Assembly: GCF_002806995.1 (NCBI RefSeq)
Contig: NZ_NIHE01000008.1
Location: 1-64,000 of the forward strand
Source of the DNA: Confluentibacter lentus
GTDB taxonomy: Bacteria > Bacteroidota > Bacteroidia > Flavobacteriales > Flavobacteriaceae
Length of the DNA stretch: 64,000 nucleotides
Direction of reading: 5' to 3'
Shown here: in pieces, positions 1 to 7,814 of the stretch
Layout: each line of letters begins with the position of its first letter
Position numbering within the stretch: the stretch's first letter is position 1
The notes under the pieces: generated by a model
Database searches by the model: none
Told to the model about the DNA's origin: nothing
What the model saw: the letters and a program-made list of their open reading frames with translations, nothing else
Translations under genes and position numbers: made by a program

Positions 1-6
1 TTGTTT

Positions 7-83
7 ATATGCGGAACTTTTATCTGCTTATTCAACCAATTTGGCAGTATATGCCCAAGTTTTAACACTTTTGTTCCGCGTAT
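7..83. repeat. Imperfect inverted repeat 3' of the integrase gene
   Basis: GCGGAAC at 11-17 is matched by its reverse complement GTTCCGC at 73-79, and after one mismatch ATA/TAT extends the arms to 7 and 83. Inside lies a second weak stem, TTGGCA (40-45) against TGCCCAA (52-58). Nested arms ending in AAC and GTT resemble the layout of an integron attC site, but the arms do not fit the RYYYAAC/GTTRRRY consensus well. It could be a recombination site for the adjacent recombinase or simply a structured 3' end. The window edge hides what follows. Confidence 0.35.
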
Positions 84-136
84 TTTTTTTGTTCATTTTT
101 GTTTCAATATAATATAAATCAAACATAATCTTTTTT

Positions 137-1258
137 TTACAAACTATCAAATGGGTTCTTTATTTTTTGTATGCGGTGATCACTTACGTGCGTATAAATC
201 ATGGTGGTTTTTGGGCTACTATGTCCCAATAACGATTGTATGTATCTTAAATCGGTCCCGCTTTCAAGCAAATGTGTCGCAAAACTATGTCGAAGCGTAT
301 GCAGGGTAATGCGCCTTCCTTTAATGCCAGCCAATTGAAGTGCGTTTTTTAAAACCTGTTGGGCGCTAGAGTTGCTATATTGCTCACTTGTTTGGCCTTC
401 AAATAAAAAATCTTTGGGCTTATAAACTTTATAATATTCCCTAAGAAGTTCTAAAAATGATGGCGATAATAACGTGTACCTGTCTTTTTTGCCTTTTGCC
501 ATTTTTATGTGTATAAGCATGCGTTTACTATCTATATCGCTTATTCGTAAATTTATGGCTTCACCAATACGCAAGCCACCACTGTATAACAGCGCAAGCA
601 GGGTTTTATGTTTTAAGTTGTGTGTGTTATCAAAAATAGCTTTTACATCATTCGTGCTAAGCACTTCGGGCAAATTGCGTTCTTTTCTGGGGCGGTCAAT
701 ATGTAAAATGTCTATGGTTTGATTGCTGTATTCTAAGTATTTTTTAATACCGTTGATGCATTGGTTTTGATATGAAATGGATTTTCCGGGAGCCACAATA
801 TATTCATAATTAAATGTTTCAATAAGTTTTACTGTGATAACCGATTGTTTTTTTAATTGTAAATATCTCAAGAACTGAAACGTTACGTCAACATAAGTAT
901 CAATGGTATTGGCACTTAAACGTTTTTGTTGCATCCATTTTTTAAACCGTTCTAAACTGTTTTTTTGTGAATCTTGTAAGGTGGGCAGCTTGATGGTATC
1001 TATTTTAATTTTAGTGGGTTCTGGCTTTACGGATGTTAGCGCACTGTAATCTACAAACCAATTTTTGTTTCTAAGCTCTTGATATATTTTTCGTTTGTTT
1101 TCTATGGAATTTTCTATGTAAAATGTTTTATGGGTGTTGCTCCATTTAACGCCTTCAATAGATTTTATATAGTCTTTAACAGCATCATCATATTTAAAAC
1201 TAATAGCGATGGTCTGTTTATTTTTATGGAAAAGAGGCGAAAGTGTGATTTGAAACAT
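137..1258 (-). CDS. Tyrosine recombinase/integrase
   Basis: A 373-residue XerC/D-type site-specific recombinase that would cut and rejoin DNA through a phosphotyrosine. Residues 1-85 form an N-terminal extension of the kind seen in Bacteroidota integrases. A SAM-like core-binding domain follows at about 95-180, then the catalytic domain at about 197-365. The catalytic set is complete: R230 (GGLRIGE), a lysine in KGKKDR (255-260), H320 and R323 (HTLRHSF), H346 (LLGHSS) and nucleophile Y355 (MIYTHV). The ending resembles integron integrases, but the extra helix diagnostic of IntI between the Lys and the HxxR box is absent. No phage or transposon genes are visible beside it. It may be a stand-alone mobile-element or cassette recombinase, with its substrate left of the window. 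Confidence 0.9.
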   Translation of the reverse strand: MFQITLSPLFHKNKQTIAISFKYDDAVKDYIKSIEGVKWSNTHKTFYIENSIENKRKIYQELRNKNWFVDYSALTSVKPEPTKIKIDTIKLPTLQDSQKNSLERFKKWMQQKRLSANTIDTYVDVTFQFLRYLQLKKQSVITVKLIETFNYEYIVAPGKSISYQNQCINGIKKYLEYSNQTIDILHIDRPRKERNLPEVLSTNDVKAIFDNTHNLKHKTLLALLYSGGLRIGEAINLRISDIDSKRMLIHIKMAKGKKDRYTLLSPSFLELLREYYKVYKPKDFLFEGQTSEQYSNSSAQQVLKNALQLAGIKGRRITLHTLRHSFATHLLESGTDLRYIQSLLGHSSPKTTMIYTHVSDHRIQKIKNPFDSL

Positions 1259-1563
1259 AAGTTTGGATTAAATCACTAATGTATTAAAAATCTTCAAAAT
1301 AAAGAAAATTAATACAGAATAAAATAAACTTTATATAGGGTTTTTTATGGCAGAATTCTCCAAAATAGTAAATGATATAGCTCGAATAGACAGCTTAACA
1401 CCAAACACCTCAACACCAAACACCTAGCACCTAGTACCCAGCACCATGAACCCAAAGTTCAATGAGACAACGAATAAATAATAAAAATAGAAAATAACAA
1501 TAATAGAATAAGATTTCCCTAGAACTGACAGCTAAACACCAAACAACTCAACAACAAACACCC
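1259..1563. other. 305-base intergenic stretch with two C/A-rich tracts
   Basis: No gene is visible. The part next to the integrase is A/T-rich and probably carries its promoter, though I could not fix a convincing -7 box. Positions 1391-1453 hold a tract built from words such as CACCAAACACC and TAGCACC, after a decayed CTCGAATAGACAG. Positions 1525-1563 hold CTGACA followed by 33 bases almost free of G and T, ending exactly at the stop codon of the anti-sigma gene. Confidence 0.6.
1525..1563 (-). repeat. CTGACA plus 33-nt C/A tract abutting a stop codon
   Basis: In the sense of the minus-strand anti-sigma gene, the stop codon (1564-1566) is followed at once by a 33-base G/T-rich tail and then TGTCAG. 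The same arrangement occurs after sodC (3138-3170) and ccoG (12928-12962). See the matching finding. Confidence 0.6.
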
Positions 1564-2370
1564 TTAACCAGAAGCCACAACGCCCAGCGTATACAATTGC
1601 TCCATAGTAGGCGATGCGCTACCACCAGCAGGCTCTAAAGTAATTCCAAAAGCCTCACTTTGGTTAGGATTGTCTATTTCAAAAATCTTGTTATCGTCGG
1701 TAGTAAATTGGTCAAGTGTTCCCAAGCTTACAGGGGTTAACGGATTTAGGGTTAACGACCATACTTGGTACACCATGCCTTGTGGCGGATCTGGTAAACC
1801 GTCCACATCTAAAAAGATACGCTTAGCATCGGTGTCCCAATACACTTTCGCGTAGGTAGAAGCAAAATTGCCTTGCCCGGCCAAAGGGACTTGGGTAATA
1901 TTTTCATCGCGCAACACCGAAATAAGGGTTTTGGCCTTGTCTAAATTAGTCTTGGCAAATTCAATTTCAATTTCCAACTGCGACTTTTGTGTTTCAACAG
2001 TTTGAATGTTGGTCTTTAATTGGTTGTTTTGGGTAACGGTCCACAATAAACCCAGTCCTAAAATAATGGAAGCAGCCCAACCCGTATAAGTAATCCAATT
2101 ATATTTAGGTTTGGTGATGGAAATAATTTTGGCATCATTCGTTCCGTTAAAGCCTAAGGTGTGTTTAATGGCGTTTAATGATGTGCTGGTGTCGCTTTTC
2201 GAAACATTGGCAGTTAATTTAACAATAGCCGATTCAATCTCTAAAACCTCTTGTAGAATTTCGGGATGTTTTTGCATAAGGGCATACACGTCCTTATTTT
2301 CTGCTTCAGAAAGAGCGCCAGCTACGTATAGCTCTAATATGCCGGATTCTATGTATGCTTTAATATCCAT
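1564..2370 (-). CDS. Anti-sigma factor, RskA family
   Basis: A 268-residue membrane anti-sigma factor. Residues 1-90 are a cytoplasmic zinc-finger-like anti-sigma region (ELYVAGALSEAEN is typical) expected to bind the cognate ECF sigma factor. One transmembrane helix lies at about 92-112 (WITYTGWAASIILGLGLLW), a short coiled region at about 113-150, and a periplasmic RskA C-terminal domain at about 165-268 (VYWDTDAKRIFLDVDGLP, QVWSLTLNPLTPVSLG). Its start overlaps the end of the sigma gene by 11 bases, so the two are translationally coupled. By analogy to SigK/RskA, release of the sigma factor would need signal-dependent proteolysis, but no protease gene is adjacent. Confidence 0.88.
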   Translation of the reverse strand: MDIKAYIESGILELYVAGALSEAENKDVYALMQKHPEILQEVLEIESAIVKLTANVSKSDTSTSLNAIKHTLGFNGTNDAKIISITKPKYNWITYTGWAASIILGLGLLWTVTQNNQLKTNIQTVETQKSQLEIEIEFAKTNLDKAKTLISVLRDENITQVPLAGQGNFASTYAKVYWDTDAKRIFLDVDGLPDPPQGMVYQVWSLTLNPLTPVSLGTLDQFTTDDNKIFEIDNPNQSEAFGITLEPAGGSASPTMEQLYTLGVVASG

Positions 2371-2899
2371 TTTTCAATACGATGGTTCTAAGTTCTTGGA
2401 TACATTGCCTATTTCTTGTTTTCACCGTTCCAATGGGCATGTCTAGCGTTTCAGATACTTCACTTTGTGTATAACCCTTAAAATACAGGAGTTCTATCAC
2501 TTGTTTACACTTTTCGGCAAGTTTGGTGACAAACGTTTTAATACCTATGGCGTCGGTTGAATTATCTAAACTATCGCTGGTTTCGAGGATATCTACGAAA
2601 AAATCGGAATTGAGGTTTTGTTTGGAGTTCTTAAAGTTTTTTGAGCGTGTTTTATCAATGGCAGCATTTCTGGAAATATTGAGGATCCATGTAAAAAAAC
2701 GTCCCTTTTCTGAAGAATAACTGCTCGCATTATGCCAAGCCTTTACAAATACATCTTGCATCACTTCTTCGGCAATATCATTATCCCTAACAATGTTGTA
2801 AATAACACCATGCATACTTTTGCTATACATGTTGTAAAGGGTCTCAAAAGCTTTTTCGTCTTTCTGCTTAAATCGTTCTACTAGGGCGTCTAATGGCAT
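2360..2899 (-). CDS. ECF RNA polymerase sigma factor (SigK-like)
   Basis: A 179-residue group 4 sigma factor. Region 2 lies at about 15-85 (core-binding and -10 recognition, with DIAEEVMQDVFVKAW and FTWILNISRNAAID). Region 4 lies at about 120-175, with helix-turn-helix YTQSEVSETLDMPIGTVKTR. It is first in a two-gene operon with its RskA-type anti-sigma factor, which overlaps its 3' end. Sigma factors paired with RskA often serve envelope or oxidative stress. The upstream sodC gene points the same way but is separated by a terminator-like hairpin (2941-2966), so a link is only suggestive. Confidence 0.92.
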   Translation of the reverse strand: MPLDALVERFKQKDEKAFETLYNMYSKSMHGVIYNIVRDNDIAEEVMQDVFVKAWHNASSYSSEKGRFFTWILNISRNAAIDKTRSKNFKNSKQNLNSDFFVDILETSDSLDNSTDAIGIKTFVTKLAEKCKQVIELLYFKGYTQSEVSETLDMPIGTVKTRNRQCIQELRTIVLKNGY

Positions 2900-2940
2900 T
2901 AAAAGTGTTTAAGTTCCCGAAAGTAATAAATATAAAATAA

Positions 2941-2966
2941 AAAAGCTACTCGTTAAAGCAGCTTTT
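2941..2966 (-). terminator. Rho-independent terminator, minus strand
   Basis: AAAAGCT (2941-2947) pairs with AGCTTTT (2960-2966), with inner CT/AG pairs. Read on the minus strand it is followed by a run of T and A, so it would end transcripts coming from sodC before the sigma operon. Confidence 0.65.
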
Positions 2967-3031
2967 AATGTTTATATAACACATTGTATATTTTTGAACC
3001 CAGCACCTAGCACCTAGACGAAATCCATAAA

Positions 3032-3137
3032 TGTCACTTCGAGTGATTTTCGAAGTATGAGAAAATTGTATCGAGAAGCTTTTTAACTAAAGTTCTCGAT
3101 ACAACATTCTGAAAAAGAATATCGCTCGAAACTGACA
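3032..3137. repeat. Full-length palindromic intergenic element (about 106 bp)
   Basis: The left arm begins TGTCACTTCGAGTGA and runs to TTGTATCGAGAA (3066-3077). The right arm begins TTCTCGATACAA (3093-3104) and ends CTCGAAACTGACA (3125-3137). Outer and inner arms are imperfect inverted copies, so the whole element can fold into one long hairpin. A partly decayed copy lies at 3841-3932 and a right half at 12880-12927. Its right end leads directly into the C/A-rich tract at 3138-3170. Confidence 0.75.
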
Positions 3138-3170
3138 GCTCAACAACAAACAACTCAACAACTAAACAAT
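3138..3170 (-). repeat. 33-nt C/A-rich tract abutting the sodC stop codon
   Basis: The tract is made of CAACAA, CAACTC and similar words and lies between the palindromic element and the sodC stop codon at 3171-3173. In mRNA sense it is a G/U-rich tail of exactly the same length as the one after the anti-sigma gene. Confidence 0.6.
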
Positions 3171-3746
3171 TTACTCAATAATCCCCGCACAACTCACTCT
3201 ACCACCAGCATCACCCGTTGGTTGCGTTGTAAAATCGTCCGTTCCTGCGTGTACAATCACACCTTTGCCAACAATGTTTTTAGCCTCGTCATCACAGCCT
3301 ATGCACCACTCATCGGTAGTGAACATTACCATGCCGTTGCCATTTTCATCAGCGGTAAAATTGCCAATATCGCCTTTATGGTAGCCCGTTTCGGCACCCC
3401 ATTTACCGTGCGGTTGGTTTGTTGGGTTCCAATGGCCGCCAGCAGAAGTGCCGTCTGGCGCAGAGCAATCCGATTTTTCATGTATATGGATGGCGTGCTC
3501 GCCTGGTGTTAATCCAGAAATCATGGCATGCAGATTTACCGTGCCATTTTCTTCTTTAAATATAAGAGTACCCGTAGCTTTACTGTCGCTTTTTGGGTTT
3601 AATGTGATGTTCAATTCCTTAATAATGGGTTCTTCCATCTCAGTTTCAACTGTTTCGGTTTCCATAACAGGCTCTTGTTTTTTTTCGTTTTTACAAGCGG
3701 CCAAACTCAAGGCGATTAGGATTATGATGTAACTTACTTTTCTCAT
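3171..3746 (-). CDS. sodC: Cu-Zn superoxide dismutase, lipoprotein
   Basis: A 191-residue enzyme that converts superoxide to oxygen and hydrogen peroxide outside the cytoplasm. A lipoprotein signal with lipobox LAAC (Cys 18) anchors it to the envelope, followed by an acidic linker at about 20-45. The SodC domain covers about 46-190. Copper and zinc ligands are visible in HAIHIHEKSDC, GGHWNPTNQPHG and GYHKGDIGNF, with the late HAGTDDF histidine and an active-site arginine in GGRVSC. A loop with CIGC near residues 148-151 is an unusual cysteine pair. The gene appears monocistronic, bracketed by palindromic repeats on both sides. Confidence 0.95.
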   Translation of the reverse strand: MRKVSYIIILIALSLAACKNEKKQEPVMETETVETEMEEPIIKELNITLNPKSDSKATGTLIFKEENGTVNLHAMISGLTPGEHAIHIHEKSDCSAPDGTSAGGHWNPTNQPHGKWGAETGYHKGDIGNFTADENGNGMVMFTTDEWCIGCDDEAKNIVGKGVIVHAGTDDFTTQPTGDAGGRVSCAGIIE

Positions 3747-3840
3747 TTTTTAGTTTTTTAATATTATAGGTTAAAATTACAGTTTTATATACCCAATTAC
3801 AAATTTTATATGGGAAGGCATGATGGTTTATTATAAAGGT

Positions 3841-3932
3841 TGTCAGTTCGAGTGAATTTCAAACCTTTTTGGGTTTGAAATTAGTATCGAGAATCAATGC
3901 TCAGTTTAGAATGGTTTTTGATACACATTTGT
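3841..3932. repeat. Decayed copy of the palindromic intergenic element
   Basis: It begins TGTCAGTTCGAGTGA, reaches GTATCGAGAA near 3890, and ends in a degraded right arm (TTTTTGATAC). The left end matches the element at 3032 closely. The right outer arm has been lost. An extra internal hairpin (TTTCAAACC/GGGTTTGAAA) is present at about 3858-3881. Confidence 0.6.
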
Positions 3933-3986
3933 TTTGCCACTTCATCTGCACGCTTACAGGGATTCCGTTGAAATCGTTCCTTATTT

Positions 3987-4032
3987 ATATGACTTATGTC
4001 ATATTTTTTGAATGCTGGCTCTGCTACTTTTG
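3987..4032 (+). promoter_or_regulatory. Fnr/Crp-type operator and -7 box of hemN
   Basis: ATATGACTTATGTCATAT (3987-4004) is a perfect inverted repeat with 7-base arms around TTAT. The -7 box TACTTTTG (4025-4032) fits the Bacteroidota consensus TAnnTTTG. The operator centre is 36.5 bases before the last base of the -7 box, about -41.5 from a likely start site, which is the class II activator position. The same geometry is repeated upstream of ccoS, ccoI and the usp gene at 25087. Confidence 0.8.
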
Positions 4033-4051
4033 ACTCAATAAACCGTTACGA

Positions 4052-5419
4052 ATGCTACAAAATTCATTAATCAATAAATACAATATTGCAGGACCTCGAT
4101 ACACCAGCTATCCAACAGTGCCGTATTGGAATGAGGACACGTTTTCATTGAAAAAATGGACATCTTCCTTAGTAAAATCGTTTAACGAAAGTAATTATAA
4201 AGAAGGTATAAGCCTTTACATACATCTGCCTTTTTGCGAAAGCTTGTGTACCTTTTGTGGCTGTAACAAGCGCATTACCAAGCAACATAGTGTGGAGGAT
4301 ATTTACATTAATGCCGTTTTAAAAGAATGGCATTTGTACTTAAACTTGTTTAACGAAAGGCCCATTATTAAGGAAATGCATCTTGGTGGCGGTACGCCCA
4401 CTTTTTTTAGTCCAGATAATTTAAAACGGTTGGTTGAAGGTATTTTAAAAACCTCCAGACGTGCCGTGAATTACGAATTTAGTTTTGAGGGCCACCCCAA
4501 TAATACCACACGCGACCATTTACAGGCCCTTTACGATGTGGGTTTTAGACGCGTGAGCTATGGCGTGCAGGATTATAACGAAAAAGTGCAAAAAGCAATA
4601 CATAGGATACAGCCTTTTGAAAATGTGAAACGCGTAACGGAAACGGCTAGGGAAATTGGTTATACATCGGTGGGACACGATATTATTTTTGGATTGCCAT
4701 TTCAAACCTTGGAAAATATAGAGCAAACCATTTTACACACTAAAGCATTGCTTCCAGATAGGTTGGCATTTTATAGCTATGCCCATGTGCCTTGGATAAA
4801 AGGCAACGGACAGCGTGGGTTTAATGAAGACGATTTGCCAACACCCGAAGTGAAAAGGAAACAATACGAATTAGGCAAAAAATGGCTTACCGAAGTGGGT
4901 TATACCGAAATTGGCATGGACCATTTTGCACTGCCAACCGATAATTTGTACCAATCGATGGTGGAAGGGGAGTTGCACAGAAATTTTATGGGCTATACGG
5001 CATCAAAAACGCAAGCCATGATTGGTTTGGGAGTGTCTGCCATTAGCGATAGTTTGTATGCGTTTTCGCAAAACGAAAAAAGTCTTGAAGCTTATTATCG
5101 TTTATTGAAAGCCGATATGTTGCCCGTGCACAGAGGCCATATTTTAAATGAAGAAGATTTGGTAATTAGAAAGCATATTCTTAATTTGATGTGCCGTTTT
5201 AAAACAAACTGGACAGCCAATTCTTTTTATTTTAAGGAACTTCCAGAGGTGATGTCCCGTTTAAAGGAAATGGAAAAAGATGGATTAATCAATATTGGCA
5301 GCAATAGTATAGAGGTTACTAAAAAAGGTCAGCCTTTTGTTCGGAACATTTGTATGGCGTTCGATTTGTTGTTACAGCGAAAACAGCCCGATACAAACTT
5401 GTTTTCAATGACGGTTTGA
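4052..5419 (+). CDS. hemN: Oxygen-independent coproporphyrinogen III oxidase
   Basis: A 455-residue radical-SAM enzyme that decarboxylates two propionates of coproporphyrinogen III to make protoporphyrinogen IX without oxygen, an anaerobic step of haem synthesis. The iron-sulfur/SAM motif is FCESLCTFCGC, with C62, C66 and C69 plus the fourth HemN cysteine C71. The GGGTPTF glycine motif follows at about 113, and a HemN C-terminal domain at about 360-450. Full length matches the HemN family rather than the shorter HemW. The Fnr-type operator 56 bases upstream fits induction at low oxygen, when the cbb3 oxidase encoded nearby also needs haem. A universal stress gene follows 102 bases downstream. 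Confidence 0.95.
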   Translation: MLQNSLINKYNIAGPRYTSYPTVPYWNEDTFSLKKWTSSLVKSFNESNYKEGISLYIHLPFCESLCTFCGCNKRITKQHSVEDIYINAVLKEWHLYLNLFNERPIIKEMHLGGGTPTFFSPDNLKRLVEGILKTSRRAVNYEFSFEGHPNNTTRDHLQALYDVGFRRVSYGVQDYNEKVQKAIHRIQPFENVKRVTETAREIGYTSVGHDIIFGLPFQTLENIEQTILHTKALLPDRLAFYSYAHVPWIKGNGQRGFNEDDLPTPEVKRKQYELGKKWLTEVGYTEIGMDHFALPTDNLYQSMVEGELHRNFMGYTASKTQAMIGLGVSAISDSLYAFSQNEKSLEAYYRLLKADMLPVHRGHILNEEDLVIRKHILNLMCRFKTNWTANSFYFKELPEVMSRLKEMEKDGLINIGSNSIEVTKKGQPFVRNICMAFDLLLQRKQPDTNLFSMTV

Positions 5420-5424
5420 TTAAT

Positions 5425-5462
5425 GCTTTGTCAAGCTGAACTCGTTTCAGCATCTCACATTG
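5425..5462 (+). repeat. Short palindromic repeat (GCTGAA..TTCAGC type)
   Basis: The stretch TGTCAAGCTGAACTCG and following bases forms a small hairpin GCTGAA/TTCAGC. In one frame it reads QAELVSASH, a peptide string that recurs across unrelated Bacteroidota annotations because it is a translated DNA repeat. It sits between hemN and usp and would add a false N-terminus to the usp protein if the upstream start were used. Confidence 0.7.
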
Positions 5463-5521
5463 TTAAATATGATTCTAAAATAGAACACCAATTAACCTAT
5501 ATAAACACTAAATTTTTACTT

Positions 5522-6355
5522 ATGAAAAAAATCATCGTCCCCATAGATTTTTCAGAGCATTCAGAGTTTGCTCTAAAAGCCGCCGCTAAACTTGCTAAAA
5601 AGTTTAAAGCCGAAATTTTAGCCTTGCACATGTTAGAAATGGCAGATGTCATGTTAACCTCTTCAGAAGGGTTTATAGACGAAAAAACTGTTTTCTTTTT
5701 TAAATTGGCAGAACAACGGTTTGAAGACTTTCTAAAAAAGGACTATTTAAAAGACATAAAAGTAACCCCTATTATTAAACATTTTAAAGTGTTTAGTGAA
5801 GTTAACGAGATTGTTAGTAACCATGATGCCGATTTAATAATAATGGGCTCCCACGGTACCAGCGGCGTGATAGATTTATTTGTTGGTTCCAATACAGAAC
5901 GCGTGGTAAGACATGCCGATGTGCCTGTTTTGGTGATAAAAAACGATTTGCATAACATAAACTTTAAATCAGCCGTTTTAGCTTGCGATTTTTCAGATGA
6001 GAACATCAGGCCTTATTTGAATGCCGTTAAAATGATGACAAAATTAAACTGCAAATTGCACATGGCCCATGTAAACTTGCCAACCAACAGTTTTAAAACG
6101 TCTACGGAAATAGAAAAAATGGTCATTGACTTTTTCTCTAAAGCCGATAGGAATTTAGATAAAATGAAGGACGTGCATTATGTGTGTGATTATACGGTTG
6201 AAGAAGGTATCTTGAATTTTTCCGATAAAATTGGAGCAGATTTAATTTTGATACCAACACACGGTAGAAAAGGATTGGCAAGCTTTTTTGAAGGCAGTAT
6301 TGGCGAAGACATTGCCAACCATGCCAATTTACCGGTTATGACATTTAAGATTTAA
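5522..6355 (+). CDS. Universal stress protein, tandem UspA domains
   Basis: A 277-residue cytoplasmic protein with two UspA folds. The first (about 1-145) carries the ATP-binding glycine motif GSHGTSG...VGSNTERVVRH, and the second (about 150-277) has THGRKGLASFFEGSIGED. The start chosen is ATG at 5522, where the typical MKKIIVPIDFSEHSEFAL begins. An in-frame ATG at 5423 would add 33 residues encoded by an intergenic repeat. The gene lies downstream of hemN on the same strand and probably shares its low-oxygen promoter. A second Usp gene at 25087 has its own copy of the operator, so both Usp proteins may belong to one regulon. Confidence 0.9.
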   Translation: MKKIIVPIDFSEHSEFALKAAAKLAKKFKAEILALHMLEMADVMLTSSEGFIDEKTVFFFKLAEQRFEDFLKKDYLKDIKVTPIIKHFKVFSEVNEIVSNHDADLIIMGSHGTSGVIDLFVGSNTERVVRHADVPVLVIKNDLHNINFKSAVLACDFSDENIRPYLNAVKMMTKLNCKLHMAHVNLPTNSFKTSTEIEKMVIDFFSKADRNLDKMKDVHYVCDYTVEEGILNFSDKIGADLILIPTHGRKGLASFFEGSIGEDIANHANLPVMTFKI

Positions 6356-6382
6356 TTTAACCTTTGGTTATTTTAGCTTGGG

Positions 6383-6418
6383 AAAAAGAGCTTTGTAGCA
6401 ATACAATGGCTCTTTTTT
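6383..6418. terminator. Bidirectional terminator between usp and the TolC gene
   Basis: AAAAAGAGC (6383-6391) pairs with GCTCTTTTT (6409-6417), with an inner TTGTA/TACAA stem. T-runs flank both sides. It ends the hemN-usp unit on the plus strand and the TetR-ABC-HlyD-TolC operon on the minus strand. The TolC stop codon overlaps the right arm. Confidence 0.8.
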
Positions 6419-7814
6419 ATTCTATGGGAGGCGCTAATACGTTAAATAAGGTCGCCTTGGTTTTAAAAAAGTCATATTCTAATTCAACGGCTTTTAGTTT
6501 GGCATCTATCAGTTTTGATTCCCTCGAGTTTACCAAAAACAGCGAGCTTTCCCCGAGGAAAAATTTGCGTTCCTCGGCATTCAGCATCGTGTTATAATCT
6601 GCTACAATGGTATTGGTATAGTTGTTTTGGATGATATAAGAATCCAATTCTTGAGTAATGGCGTCTATTTTGTTTTTTAAAGTGATTCTTGTTGATTGAA
6701 TCTCAAATTCGGTATCCAATAATTTAAGTTTGGCTAATTTTAAATCGGCACGCTCTTTTCTTAAAAACAAAGGAAAACTAATGTTTAATCCGCTTTTATA
6801 TGCCGAAGTGCTAAACGACTGCATTACTTCTGGTGTTTGGGATAAAAAGTTATACTGCAAGTCTATTTTAGGAAGCAAATTATTTAACTGCAAACGTTTT
6901 TCCAATGTTAAACTTTGAAATTTATAATCCAAGGATTGCAACTTCGGATGGTTCTCTAAATCTAAATCTTCCAAGTTCAGTAAAGATGTATTAAGCGTTT
7001 CGTCAATAGTTTCAAGGGTATTGGTGTCTGGAATAACATTGTCTTTAATTTCAATGGGCGTATTGTCATTCAACCATAAATAATTGGATAATTCCAACGA
7101 GGCTTTGATGTATTTAATATTCGATTTTTCAAGATTTAGTTTTCTGTCGTTTAAGGCGATACGGGCTTCTAAAGTATCAATGGCGGGCATTTCGCCTACT
7201 TCGTAATTCTTTTTAATACCATTAAATCGCATGGCTGCATTTTCAAGAAAATCTTCATAAACACGCTTTTCGTTATAGGTTTTAAGCCAATTAAAATATG
7301 TTATAGTGGCTTCATATAAAATGTTGTTTACCAATAATTGCCTATCAGCTTTGGCTTGATTCACAAACAATTTGCCTTGTTTTAAGGTGGTCATGCGCTT
7401 GTTTGCCAAAAATCCTTGGGCTAACGATACAGACACGCCGGCACTGTACAAGCCGCCTTCTGGAACTTTAGATTCTTCGCTTAGATAAACACCGTCGTTT
7501 TCTTCAAAGCTTCCTTTGAGTTCTACCCCATACCATGTAGGGATTTTAAATGCGGCATTTAGTTTATCATAATATTCGGTGCCATCAAACTTTTTCCTAT
7601 CGTAATCTGCTTCCAATTTTGGGTCGAATGCGCCACGGGCCTTCATTAGTTTAGCTTCACTTTCGTTAATGATAAGGTTCGCTTGCTTTACAATGGGATG
7701 AAAGGATTTGACGTAGCCTAAGTATTCCGACAGGCTAATGACGGATATACTATCGCTTTGGGCAGATGTAAAAAGACTTGCAAAAAAACAGATGGGTATT
7801 AAAAAAAATCTCAT
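6417..7814 (-). CDS. TolC-family outer membrane efflux protein
   Basis: A 465-residue outer-membrane channel subunit of a tripartite exporter. A signal peptide covers about 1-18 (MRFFLIPICFFASLFTSAQ). Two OEP repeats follow, rich in long helices that build the periplasmic tunnel. The start is ATG at 7814, which overlaps the HlyD stop codon in an ATGA. An upstream in-frame start at 7895 would bury the signal peptide behind 27 residues and is rejected. It is the last gene of the TetR-ABC-HlyD-TolC operon and would supply the outer-membrane exit for the inner-membrane ABC/HlyD pair. Confidence 0.9.
   Translation of the reverse strand: MRFFLIPICFFASLFTSAQSDSISVISLSEYLGYVKSFHPIVKQANLIINESEAKLMKARGAFDPKLEADYDRKKFDGTEYYDKLNAAFKIPTWYGVELKGSFEENDGVYLSEESKVPEGGLYSAGVSVSLAQGFLANKRMTTLKQGKLFVNQAKADRQLLVNNILYEATITYFNWLKTYNEKRVYEDFLENAAMRFNGIKKNYEVGEMPAIDTLEARIALNDRKLNLEKSNIKYIKASLELSNYLWLNDNTPIEIKDNVIPDTNTLETIDETLNTSLLNLEDLDLENHPKLQSLDYKFQSLTLEKRLQLNNLLPKIDLQYNFLSQTPEVMQSFSTSAYKSGLNISFPLFLRKERADLKLAKLKLLDTEFEIQSTRITLKNKIDAITQELDSYIIQNNYTNTIVADYNTMLNAEERKFFLGESSLFLVNSRESKLIDAKLKAVELEYDFFKTKATLFNVLAPPIE

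Larger units (their letters stand above)
3747..4051. other. 305-base divergent intergenic region, sodC/hemN
   Basis: No gene is visible. The sodC side is A/T-rich. Positions 3841-3932 hold a decayed palindromic repeat. Positions 3987-4032 hold the Fnr-type operator and -7 box of hemN, described separately. Confidence 0.6.

Noticed and set aside
7-1258. Integron integrase with attC site
   Set aside because: The IntI-specific helix is absent and the inverted-repeat arms do not match the RYYYAAC/GTTRRRY consensus well. Kept only as a finding to check.
1391-1453. Possible CRISPR or minisatellite array in the CACC-rich tract
   Set aside because: Words repeat irregularly with no constant repeat length or spacers, and no cas gene is near.
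5423-5521. N-terminal extension of the usp gene starting at 5423
   Set aside because: The extension is encoded by a palindromic intergenic repeat. The UspA fold begins exactly at ATG 5522.
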